Source: Paraburkholderia youngii (GTDB lineage Bacteria; Pseudomonadota; Gammaproteobacteria; Burkholderiales; Burkholderiaceae). From it: a stretch of 64,000 nt of DNA. The notes under the pieces were generated by a model that was not told the DNA's origin, did not search any database, and was given only the letters and a program-made list of their open reading frames with translations. Both the position numbers and the translations under genes were made by a program. Each line of letters opens with the position of its first letter. Position 1 is the stretch's first letter. The stretch is from contig NZ_JAALDK010000001.1 of assembly GCF_013366925.1 (NCBI RefSeq), positions 310,001-374,000 on the forward strand. The letters run 5' to 3'. This document shows, piece by piece, positions 55,832 through 64,000 of this stretch.

Positions 55832-56863
55832 TCAGACCGCGTTCGCGAGATCGGCCGCGCTCGTGAACGAGTCCGCGTAGAACTCGTCTTCCGGCAGTTG
55901 GTGATGCTGCGTGAAGTCGCGCAGCGCCGATTCGACCATCACCGGCGCGCCGCATGCGTACACCTGGTAGGCCGACAGATCGGGCAGATCCTCGATCACC
56001 GCGCGATGCACGAAGCCCGTGCGGCCCGTCCATGCGTCGCCCGCGTCGGGCTCGGAGAGCACCGGCACGAACTTGAAGTGCGGAATCTCGCGCGCCCATT
56101 GTTCGGCGAGTTCGAGCAGATAGAGGTCTTTCTTGCGGCGCGCGCCCCAGTAGAGCGTCATGGGGCGCGTGATGTTCTTGAACACCGCATGCTCGACGAT
56201 CGCCTTCAGAGGCGCGAAGCCGGTGCCCGATGCGAGCAGCACGATCGGCTTGTCCGAATCTTCGCGCAGGAAGAACGTGCCGAGCGGCGCTTCGAAGCGC
56301 AGGATGTCGCGCTCCTTCATCGTGCTGAACACGTGATCGGTGAACGCACCGCCGGGCATATGGCGGATGTGCAGCTCGATCGGGCCTTCGACGTGCGGCG
56401 CATTCGCCATCGAATAGCTGCGGCGCTTGCCGTCCTTCAGGATGAACTCGAGGTACTGGCCGGCCAGATATTGCAGGCGCTCGTTCGCGGGCAGTTGCAG
56501 CTTAACGACGATCACGTCGTCGGCCTTGCGCTCGATCGCGTTCACGCGGCACGGCAGCTTCTTGACCTGCACGTCGCCGACGCCAGCCACTTCGCGGATG
56601 TCGACTTCGAGATCGGAGCACGCGGTCGCGCAGCACAGGAGCGCCATGCCGCGGGTCTTTTCGTCGTTCGACAGCGCCGACGACGAGTGCGCGCGCTGTT
56701 CGACCTCGCCGCTCACGACCGTGCCCTTGCACGAACCGCACGCGCCGTTCTTGCAGCCGTACGGCAGGCCGATGCCTTGACGCAGGGCTGCGGAGAGCAC
56801 CGGTTCGTCCTGTTCTACCTGAAACTGCCGGCCGGTTTGCCGGAGCGTGACGTTAAATGCCAT
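55832..56863 (-). CDS. 2Fe-2S ferredoxin/FAD reductase (CDP-6-deoxy-glucoseen reductase type)
   Basis: Electron-transfer protein of 343 residues. The N-terminal plant-type ferredoxin domain binds a 2Fe-2S cluster through Cys37, Cys42 and Cys45 (LPYGCKNGACGSCKG) and one Cys of the pair at 77-78. The middle FAD domain has RRSYSMANAP and the NAD domain has LASGTGFAPLKAI and VYACGAPVMVESA. The same architecture is found in CDP-6-deoxy-3,4-glucoseen reductases and in reductase parts of oxygenases. No deoxysugar gene cluster or oxygenase is adjacent, so the sugar role is only a family label. The ATG at 56863 was chosen by alignment; it is divergent from the SDR gene. Confidence 0.9.
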   Translation of the reverse strand: MAFNVTLRQTGRQFQVEQDEPVLSAALRQGIGLPYGCKNGACGSCKGTVVSGEVEQRAHSSSALSNDEKTRGMALLCCATACSDLEVDIREVAGVGDVQVKKLPCRVNAIERKADDVIVVKLQLPANERLQYLAGQYLEFILKDGKRRSYSMANAPHVEGPIELHIRHMPGGAFTDHVFSTMKERDILRFEAPLGTFFLREDSDKPIVLLASGTGFAPLKAIVEHAVFKNITRPMTLYWGARRKKDLYLLELAEQWAREIPHFKFVPVLSEPDAGDAWTGRTGFVHRAVIEDLPDLSAYQVYACGAPVMVESALRDFTQHHQLPEDEFYADSFTSAADLANAV

Positions 56864-56957
56864 AAAGTGTTCGGAATCGAAAAAACGGAATCGAAATCGG
56901 ACCCGCCGGATCAACCGCGCGGTACCTGTTGTGCGTGACCGCTACAATGCGCCCACC

Positions 56958-57995
56958 ATGAAAGCGACACGAAATTTCCGCCGGCCGCGCGTGCTGATCG
57001 TAGGATGCGGCGACGTCGGCATGCGCTGCGTGCCTCTGTTGCGGCCGCGCGCGCATGTCTTCGCATTGACCAGCCACGCCGCGCGCTGCGACGAGTTGCG
57101 CGCCGCGGGCGTGACGCCGCTCGTCGGCGATCTCGACGCGCGCCGCAGCCTCAAACGGCTCGCGCGCCTCGCGCCGACGGTGCTGCATCTCGCGCCACCG
57201 CAGAAGTCCGGCGACGACGACCGGCGCACTCGCGCGCTGCTTGCGACGCTAGGTGCAGCGGGCCGCATGAACGCTAGCGCGGCGAGGCCGTCGGTCGCGC
57301 CGATCGCGCGGCTGCGCCGCGCGCGCGCTTCAGGTCTGAACGCTGAAACACCCGCTATTGTACCCGACGGGGTGTGCCAGACCGGCGCTTCGCGGGCACC
57401 GGTGCGCATCGTTTACGCAAGCACGACGGGCGTCTACGGCGATTGCGGCGGCGCGTGGATCGACGAAACGCGCGCGACGCGGCCCGCGAATGCGCGCGCC
57501 AAACGTCGCGTGTCGGCCGAGCGGCAGTTGCGGCGCGCGACTGCGCGCGGCAGCGTCGCCGCGAGCATCGCGCGGATTCCGGGCATCTATGCGGCCAACC
57601 GCCTGCCGCTCGCGCGGCTCGAAAAAGGCACGCCGGCTCTCGTCGATGCCGACGACGTCTACACGAATCACATCCACGCCGACGACCTCGCCGCGATCCT
57701 CGTGCGTCTCGCCACGCATGGCCGGCCCGGGCGCGCGCTGCACGCGTCCGACGATTCGTCGCTGAAGATGGGCGAGTATTTCGACGCTGTCGCCGATGCG
57801 TTCGGGCTCGCGCGAGCGCCGCGCATCACGCGCGAGCAGGCAGAGCAGCAAATCGATCCGATGCTGCTGTCGTTCATGCGCGAGTCGCGCCGCCTTGTGA
57901 ACCGGCGTCTGAAGGAGGAATTGGGAGTACGTCTGCGCTATCCGAGCGTCGACGGGTTCTTGTGCGAAGCGAAGGGGAAGGGCAAGGGCGGCTAG
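56958..57995 (+). CDS. NAD(P)-dependent SDR/epimerase-like protein with an Arg-rich insert
   Basis: Extended SDR-type protein of 345 residues. The nucleotide loop is VLIVGCGDVGMRC (12-24), and VYASTTGVYGD, IARIPGIYA and HIHADDLAAILV match sugar-epimerase-like proteins related to YeeZ. Between LLATLGAAG and IVYASTTG there are about 50 residues rich in Ala, Arg and Pro which normally would be a short loop; they could be an insertion or a disordered segment. A Lys/Gly tail ends the chain. No Shine-Dalgarno sequence is obvious before the ATG at 56958. The gene is divergent from the ferredoxin reductase. Its substrate is unknown. Confidence 0.82.
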   Translation: MKATRNFRRPRVLIVGCGDVGMRCVPLLRPRAHVFALTSHAARCDELRAAGVTPLVGDLDARRSLKRLARLAPTVLHLAPPQKSGDDDRRTRALLATLGAAGRMNASAARPSVAPIARLRRARASGLNAETPAIVPDGVCQTGASRAPVRIVYASTTGVYGDCGGAWIDETRATRPANARAKRRVSAERQLRRATARGSVAASIARIPGIYAANRLPLARLEKGTPALVDADDVYTNHIHADDLAAILVRLATHGRPGRALHASDDSSLKMGEYFDAVADAFGLARAPRITREQAEQQIDPMLLSFMRESRRLVNRRLKEELGVRLRYPSVDGFLCEAKGKGKGG

Positions 57996-58109
57996 GCCAG
58001 CCACGGAAACAAAAATGCCGCCTCGCGAGGCCACTTGGCCCCGGAGAAATTGCACCTGCGCCGCACCGCATCAATGCACCGCGCAAAACGAGCCGCGGTC
58101 CAACCGGCA

Positions 58110-58298
58110 TCAGGTCAGCGTTGGCAGCACTTCCAGCAACAGGAAGCACAGCATGCCGCCGATCAACGCGCCGATCAGGTTCGGATGGTACTGGTGCCGC
58201 CGCCGCATGATGACCAGCAATCCACCGACCAGCAGCAGCGCGAAGCAGATAAACGCGATCATCGCGCGCGAAAACGCCATCGTGCTGTCGATATTCAT
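58110..58298 (-). CDS. Small two-helix inner-membrane protein
   Basis: A 62-residue protein with two hydrophobic helices (about 13-31, AFICFALLLVGGLLVIM, and 42-60, IGALIGGMLCFLLLEVL) joined by a basic RRRHQYHPN loop, so both ends probably face the periplasm or both helices form a hairpin. AGGAGG lies 5 bases before the ATG, a strong start signal that supports a real gene. No family is recognised. It stands alone between the SDR gene and rsuA. Confidence 0.8.
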   Translation of the reverse strand: MNIDSTMAFSRAMIAFICFALLLVGGLLVIMRRRHQYHPNLIGALIGGMLCFLLLEVLPTLT

Positions 58299-58465
58299 GG
58301 CGCCCCTCCTTGAAACCTTTGTAGTCGTTTGTTTAGACGAGTATAGGGCGACATGTAAGCAACGGCATGCTGCAACGCAGCGGCCTATGTGCGGTGCACC
58401 GCAATGCGCGCGGGCTTTCTTCGGCGCATCAAGGGCTTAGGTGGTGCTCACCGCGCGCTAGTCGT

Positions 58466-59176
58466 TTACCCGGCCCGCAGCGCGGCGAGGCCCGCTTCGT
58501 CGAGCCATTGCCATGCGCCTGGCGCGAGCGTCGCGGGCAGCGCGAGGCCGCCGATCCGCTCGCGATGCAGCGCCTCGCAGCGGTTGCCCGAGGCCGCGAT
58601 CATCCGCTTGACCTGGTGGTATTTGCCTTCGAGCACGGTGAGCGCGAGCGTGTGGGTGTCGCGCGCCTGTGCGTCGAGCGCGGCGCTCGGTTTGGTCTCG
58701 CCGTGCAGCAGTACGCCGGCGCGCAGCGCGGCGAGCTGCGCGTCATCGAGCGGATGGCGCGTGGTCGCGACGTAGAGCTTCGGCACCTTGCGTTTCGGCG
58801 ACGTGAACTGATGCACGAACTTGCCGTCGTCGGAGAGCAGCAGCAGGCCCGTGGTGTCCTGATCGAGGCGGCCGACGCACTGCACGCCGCGCTCCGAGAA
58901 CTGCGGCGGCAGCAGGCTGAACACGCTCAGATGATGCTGCGGATCGCGCGAGCATTCGTAGCCGACCGGCTTGTTCAGCAGCAGATACGCGTGCTCGCGA
59001 TACGGCCACTCGACGCCGTCGACGCTAAAGCGCAACGCGCCGCTATCAACGGCGAAATCGGCGTCGGCATCGGTGCAGATGGCGCCGTCGATGCCGACGC
59101 GGCCGTCGCCGATCAGCGCGCGGCACTGGCGGCGCGAACCGAAACCTTGAGTAAAGAGGATGCTTTCGAGATTCAT
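58466..59176 (-). CDS. rsuA: 16S rRNA pseudouridine synthase RsuA
   Basis: Pseudouridine synthase making pseudouridine 516 in 16S rRNA. The 236 residues have an N-terminal S4 RNA-binding domain (about 1-60, LFTQGFGSRRQCRALIGDGRV) and the catalytic domain with GRLDQDTTGLLLLSDDG, Asp in the LDQDTT motif being the nucleophile, and EGKYHQVKRMIAASGNR near the end. The ATG at 59176 fits the family start. It is divergent from an MFS gene and differs from rluE at 22041, which lacks the S4 domain. Confidence 0.92.
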   Translation of the reverse strand: MNLESILFTQGFGSRRQCRALIGDGRVGIDGAICTDADADFAVDSGALRFSVDGVEWPYREHAYLLLNKPVGYECSRDPQHHLSVFSLLPPQFSERGVQCVGRLDQDTTGLLLLSDDGKFVHQFTSPKRKVPKLYVATTRHPLDDAQLAALRAGVLLHGETKPSAALDAQARDTHTLALTVLEGKYHQVKRMIAASGNRCEALHRERIGGLALPATLAPGAWQWLDEAGLAALRAG

Positions 59177-59270
59177 GGCGAGCGAAGAATAACACCGCAA
59201 GAACCGGAGCGCCCCGCAGGCCCCAAGCGCCGACGATGAATGCCTCACGTCACATCTCGGGAGTGCATCG

Positions 59271-60536
59271 ATGTCCGCCACCACGTCTTCGTCGTCTTCG
59301 CCGTCCAACGCGCAACGGCTGCCCCGCGCCTTCCAGCGCCTCGCCTGGTCGAACCTGTGCGCGCAATCGGCCGAGCAGATCAGCCTCGCCGCCGCGCCGC
59401 TCGTCGCGGTGTTCGCGCTCGGCGCGAACGCGCGCGATACCGGTCTGCTGCAAACCGCGCAGACGCTGCCCTTCCTGTTGCTGTCGATGCCGCTCGGCGT
59501 CTGGGCCGACCGCCGCTCGCGCCGCGTGCTGATGACGCTCGCCGAGAGCGTGCGGGTCTGCGCGATGCTGTGCGTGCTGCTGCTGGTGCTCACACATGCG
59601 CTGAACCTGCCGCTGCTCGCCGCGCTCGGCTTCGTCGCGGCGACGGGCACGGTTGCCTACAACGTCGCGGCGCCTTCGCTGGTGCCGTCGATCGTGCCGC
59701 GCGAAGCCTATGCGAGCGCGAACGGCCGGCTCGAACTCGCGCGCAGCGTCGCGTATTCGGCGGGGCCGGCGCTGGGCGGCGTGCTGGTCGGCTGGATCGG
59801 CGCGGGCTGGGCGTATGGCGCCGCGGCGGGTTTGTCGGCGCTCGCGGTCGCGTTGCTGGCGGGATTGTGCGAGCCGCCGCGCGCGGCCGCGCCGCGGCGG
59901 CACTTCATGCTGGAGCTGCGCGACGGCACCCGCTTCGTGCTGCGTGATCCGCTGCTGCTGCCGATCCTGTTGACCGCCGTGTTCTTCAACCTCGGCTTCT
60001 TCATCCTGCAGGCGGTCTATGTGCCGTACGCGGTGCATCGGCTCGGGCTCGACGCGTCGGCGGTCGGCGTGACGCTCGGCGCGTACGGCGTCGGCATGGT
60101 GTGCGGTGCGCTCGCGGCGCCCGCGGTCGCGCGGCGTGTGGCGTTCGGCCGTCTGCTGATCATCGGGCCGTCGTGCGGGCTGCTCGCGTCGCTCGCGATG
60201 GTCGCGACGCTCGTCGCGCCATCCTTTTGGCTCGCTCTCGCGAGTTTCTTCCTGCTCGGCGTGGGACCGATTCTGTGGGTCGTCGCCTCGACCACGCTGC
60301 GTCAGGCGATCACGCCCGAACGAATGATCGGCCGCGTGTCCGCGCTGATCAGCACGGCGACCTATGGCGCGCGGCCGGTGGGCGCGCTGCTGGGCGCTGC
60401 GCTCAGCGCGCGCTGGAGCATCGACGTGTGTCTGGTTGCGGCGGCGTTTGCGTTTCTCGTGCAGGCGTTGATCATCGTGATGTCGCCGGTGGCGCGGCTG
60501 ACCGACATTCCCGAACAGAGCGCGGCGGCGTGCTGA
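59271..60536 (+). CDS. MFS transporter (DHA3-like)
   Basis: Inner-membrane transporter of 421 residues with about 12 helices. Family motifs include GVWADRRSRRVLM (loop 2-3 motif A) and LVPSIVPREAYASANGRLE and SAGPALGGVLVGWIG, which are characteristic of the EntS/DHA3 type exporters of siderophores and macrolides. The first 20 residues are a Ser-rich tail. No Shine-Dalgarno sequence is strong. It is divergent from rsuA by 94 bp and ends just before the operator-like dyads of the RpiR operon. No siderophore gene is near, so the substrate is open. Confidence 0.87.
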   Translation: MSATTSSSSSPSNAQRLPRAFQRLAWSNLCAQSAEQISLAAAPLVAVFALGANARDTGLLQTAQTLPFLLLSMPLGVWADRRSRRVLMTLAESVRVCAMLCVLLLVLTHALNLPLLAALGFVAATGTVAYNVAAPSLVPSIVPREAYASANGRLELARSVAYSAGPALGGVLVGWIGAGWAYGAAAGLSALAVALLAGLCEPPRAAAPRRHFMLELRDGTRFVLRDPLLLPILLTAVFFNLGFFILQAVYVPYAVHRLGLDASAVGVTLGAYGVGMVCGALAAPAVARRVAFGRLLIIGPSCGLLASLAMVATLVAPSFWLALASFFLLGVGPILWVVASTTLRQAITPERMIGRVSALISTATYGARPVGALLGAALSARWSIDVCLVAAAFAFLVQALIIVMSPVARLTDIPEQSAAAC

Positions 60537-60576
60537 GCGCGGCGCCAAGCGCGCGCTGAAGCCTTCCAGGCGCCCC

Positions 60577-60716
60577 GATGAAAATTCATTTTCATCGGGG
60601 CGCAGCATATCGGGGATGCTGGATACCCTTGTCCGAAGGGCTTTGGTCGGTGAAAACCCTCAAAGTATGAAAATGAATTTTTTTCGGCGCGGGTTTCATG
60701 TAAATATGTTTTCATC
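60577..60716. promoter_or_regulatory. Three related dyads ahead of the RpiR-iaaA-gsi operon
   Basis: GATGAAAATTCATTTTCATC (60577-60596) is a near-perfect dyad, set in a longer GC-rich palindrome (60570-60603). GTATGAAAATGAATTTTTTT (60665-60684) matches its reverse complement closely. CATGTAAATATGTTTTCATC (60697-60716) matches partly. The last two centres are 32 bp apart, about three helical turns. An operator set for the RpiR regulator just downstream is the natural reading. Confidence 0.6.
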
Positions 60717-60751
60717 GAGTCCCCCTAGCCCAACCGCGCCTGTCCGCACGC

Positions 60752-61810
60752 ATGATCCATCACCCGTCCGCTGTGTCGAACCCCGCCGAGCAGGCCATTG
60801 CCGCGCGCATCAGCGCCGCGATGCCGACGCTCACGCCGATCCACCAGCGCATGGGCGAGTACGTGCTCGCCAATCTGTTCCGCGCGGCGACGATGCGTAT
60901 CGACGAACTCGCGAGCGTGGTCGGCGCGTCGGTGGCGAGCGCGAATCGTTTTGCGCGCGCGCTTGGCTTCGACGGTTATCCGCAGTTTCGCGAGGCGCTC
61001 GTGCGTGGCTTCGAGGCGACGCTCGCGCCGGTCGAGCGGTTGCGCAGCGCGCAGGAAACGCTCGCGGCCGGTGACGACCTGATCGACGCGTCGCTCGAGC
61101 ACGCCGCCAACAATCTGCACGCAACGCGTACCTCGATCGATCGCGCGACCGCCGACGCCGCCGTCGATGCGATCATCGCCGCGCGCCGCGTCTTCGTGAT
61201 CGGCTTCGGCGCCAGCGCGTTTCTCGCGAGCCTGATGGAGCACGGGCTGCTGCCCTATCACGACAACGTGCATTCGCTTGCGCTGAGCGGCGGGCCGTCG
61301 CATGCGGCGCGGCACCTCGTGCGTTCCGGTGCAGGCGATCTCGTGATCGGCATCGCGTTTCCGCGCTATGTCGAAGACACGATCGAGCTTGCGCGCCGCG
61401 CGTCCGAACGCGGTGCGCGCGTGCTTGCGCTCACCGACGGTCCGCGCTCGCCGCTCGTGCGGTTCGCGGACCTGGCGCTGTATGTCCGCACCGACCGGCG
61501 TCTCGCGTCGAATGCCGATTCGGCCGTGCTCGCGGTCATCGAGGCGTTGTGCGACGCGGTCGCGTATCGCGCGCAACGCTCGGTCAAGGCGGCCGCCGAG
61601 GTCAGCGAGTTCGTGCTGCCGTGGCTGTTCGATCCGCAGTCCGGCGCGGCCGGCGCCGCGCCGGAACCGGCGCGCGCCGCGAGCAAAGCCGCGCGCGCAA
61701 AGGCCGACGACAGCCAGTCCAAGGGCATCGAAGCAACGGATACCGAAGCAAAAGCCATCCCGGCGGTCCGCACTCCCCGAACCAACCGCACTCCACAATC
61801 CAAACGATGA
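60752..61810 (+). CDS. RpiR/MurR-family regulator (HTH_6 and SIS domains)
   Basis: Transcriptional regulator of 352 residues. Residues 10-90 make the RpiR-type helix-turn-helix (TMRIDELASVVGASVASANR), and 125-265 the SIS sugar-isomerase fold which binds phosphosugars in this family (RRVFVIGFGASAFLASLM and VIGIAFPRYVEDT, then GARVLALTD). A low-complexity Ala/Lys tail of about 55 residues follows. The start at 60752 has no strong Shine-Dalgarno sequence; a GTG at 60773 is an alternative. The stop overlaps iaaA by ATGA. It heads an operon with a peptidase and a peptide importer and has three similar dyads upstream, so autoregulation is likely. Confidence 0.9.
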   Translation: MIHHPSAVSNPAEQAIAARISAAMPTLTPIHQRMGEYVLANLFRAATMRIDELASVVGASVASANRFARALGFDGYPQFREALVRGFEATLAPVERLRSAQETLAAGDDLIDASLEHAANNLHATRTSIDRATADAAVDAIIAARRVFVIGFGASAFLASLMEHGLLPYHDNVHSLALSGGPSHAARHLVRSGAGDLVIGIAFPRYVEDTIELARRASERGARVLALTDGPRSPLVRFADLALYVRTDRRLASNADSAVLAVIEALCDAVAYRAQRSVKAAAEVSEFVLPWLFDPQSGAAGAAPEPARAASKAARAKADDSQSKGIEATDTEAKAIPAVRTPRTNRTPQSKR

Positions 61811-62796
61811 ACTCCAACGCAGTCATTGCCATTCACGGCGGGGCAGGGACGATCCTGCGCACGTCGATGTCGGCCAGCGCCGAAACCGAATATCACGCGG
61901 CGCTCAACGCGGTGCTGAGCGCCGGCCAGCGCGTGCTCGCCGACGGCGGAAGCGCGCTCGACGCGGTCAGTGAAGCGGTGCGGCTGCTTGAAGACTGCGC
62001 GCTTTTCAACGCGGGTCACGGCGCGGTCTACACGGCGGCCGGCACGCACGAGCTCGACGCCGCGATCATGGACGGCCGCACGCTCGACGCGGGCGCGATC
62101 TGCTGCGTGAAGCGCGTGCGCAATCCGGTTCTCGCCGCGCGCCGCGTGCTCGAGCGCAGCGACCACGTGCTGTTCACCGGCGAAGGCGCGGAAGCGTTCG
62201 CGGCCGCGCAGGGGCTCGAGTTCGTCGATAACAGCTACTTCGGTACCGACGCGCGCTATCGCCAATGGCAGCTCGCGCGCGAGCAGCAGCGTCCGATGCT
62301 CGATCACGACGCCGCGACGCTCGCGTCCGCGGCTTCGGGCAACGGCGACCCGATGCCGCACGAGCCGATCGATCCGAACCGCAAATTCGGCACCGTCGGC
62401 GCGGTCGCGCTCGACCGTCACGGGCATCTCGCCGCCGCGACCTCGACGGGCGGCGTGACCAACAAGCAGGTGGGCCGTATCGGCGACACGCCGCTGATCG
62501 GCGCCGGCTGCTATGCCGACGACGCGACCTGCGCGGTATCGACCACCGGCTCCGGCGAAATGTTCATGCGCATGGTCGCCGCCTACGACGTCGCCGCGCA
62601 GATGGCCTATCGCCAGGTGTCGCTCGAACAGGCCGCGCACGACGTCGTGATGAACCGCTTGCCGAAGATCGACGGACGCGGCGGACTCGTCGCCGTCGAC
62701 GTGCATGGCAACGTCACGCTGCCGTTCAACACCGAAGGCATGTACCGCGGTTTCGCGCGGTTGGGCGAAGCGCCGGTGACGGCGATCTATCGCTAA
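61807..62796 (+). CDS. iaaA: Isoaspartyl peptidase/L-asparaginase
   Basis: Ntn-hydrolase cleaving isoaspartyl dipeptides and asparagine; it cuts itself before the catalytic Thr. The 329 residues match E. coli IaaA (321). IHGGAGTI opens the alpha chain, [20 protein letters not shown] is conserved ([19 protein letters not shown]), and Thr196 in [11 protein letters not shown] is the nucleophile of the beta chain, followed by STGGVTNK and [13 protein letters not shown]. The ATG at 61807 overlaps the regulator stop. In E. coli iaaA precedes gsiABCD, and here gsiA follows by 31 bp, so the arrangement is conserved with an added RpiR gene. Confidence 0.95.
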   Translation: MNSNAVIAIHGGAGTILRTSMSASAETEYHAALNAVLSAGQRVLADGGSALDAVSEAVRLLEDCALFNAGHGAVYTAAGTHELDAAIMDGRTLDAGAICCVKRVRNPVLAARRVLERSDHVLFTGEGAEAFAAAQGLEFVDNSYFGTDARYRQWQLAREQQRPMLDHDAATLASAASGNGDPMPHEPIDPNRKFGTVGAVALDRHGHLAAATSTGGVTNKQVGRIGDTPLIGAGCYADDATCAVSTTGSGEMFMRMVAAYDVAAQMAYRQVSLEQAAHDVVMNRLPKIDGRGGLVAVDVHGNVTLPFNTEGMYRGFARLGEAPVTAIYR

Positions 62797-62827
62797 CCGC
62801 GTTCGAATTCAAAGCAAAGGAATCACC

Positions 62828-64000
<1,173 letters not shown>

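Overview
The window is a gene-dense, high-GC stretch of a betaproteobacterial chromosome. The conserved block coaBC-lspA-ileS-ribF-purN-rsmB, the sets icd-csp-clpSA, rpmBG-radC-fkpB-ispH and nadAC/nadB, and the many transport and regulatory genes all point to the family Burkholderiaceae, most likely Burkholderia sensu lato or Paraburkholderia. This is inferred from gene content and order, not from a database search. No tRNA, rRNA, CRISPR array, insertion sequence or phage gene was found.

Positions 1-18200 are accessory. They hold a DHA2 drug exporter behind a MocR regulator; a DUF2917 protein divergent from that regulator; a citrate-synthase-like protein with an N-terminal DNA-binding domain, divergent from an unusual CaiB-type CoA transferase; a GntR/UTRA regulator with an aldo/keto reductase; a Rap1a-like exported protein; a secreted glycine-rich repeat protein; a complete peptide-type ABC importer with both ATPases fused in one chain; and a NiCoT nickel/cobalt permease beside a His-rich cupin.

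Positions 18200-47550 are mostly housekeeping: a stand-alone elongation factor G, a DUF192 protein, a tiny Ala/Lys-rich exported peptide, rluE, icd, a cold-shock protein, clpS-clpA, dut, an LLM flavin oxidoreductase, coaBC, lspA, ileS, ribF, purN, an RsmB-type methyltransferase, an MscS channel, a fatty-acid desaturase, the de novo NAD genes (nadA-nadC convergent with nadB), rpmB-rpmG, radC, and fkpB-ispH. Strong intrinsic terminators separate many of these units.

Positions 47550-64000 carry a branched-chain amino-acid importer (livK separated by its own terminator from livHMGF), a GYD protein, an acetyltransferase with an acetylornithine-type aminotransferase, a plant-type ferredoxin/flavin reductase, an SDR protein, a two-helix membrane protein, rsuA, an MFS exporter, and the start of an RpiR regulator-iaaA-gsiA operon that runs off the right edge.

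The least explained items are: the HTH-citrate synthase/CoA transferase pair with a perfect 17-bp palindrome between them; three related ATGAAAA-type dyads ahead of the RpiR-iaaA-gsi operon; the repeated GAACNGTTC-like sites between the MocR regulator and the DUF2917 gene; the nickel permease-cupin pair; and a short Cys-rich reading frame antisense to the livK leader. The most likely candidate for an undescribed system is the HTH-citrate synthase/CoA transferase module.
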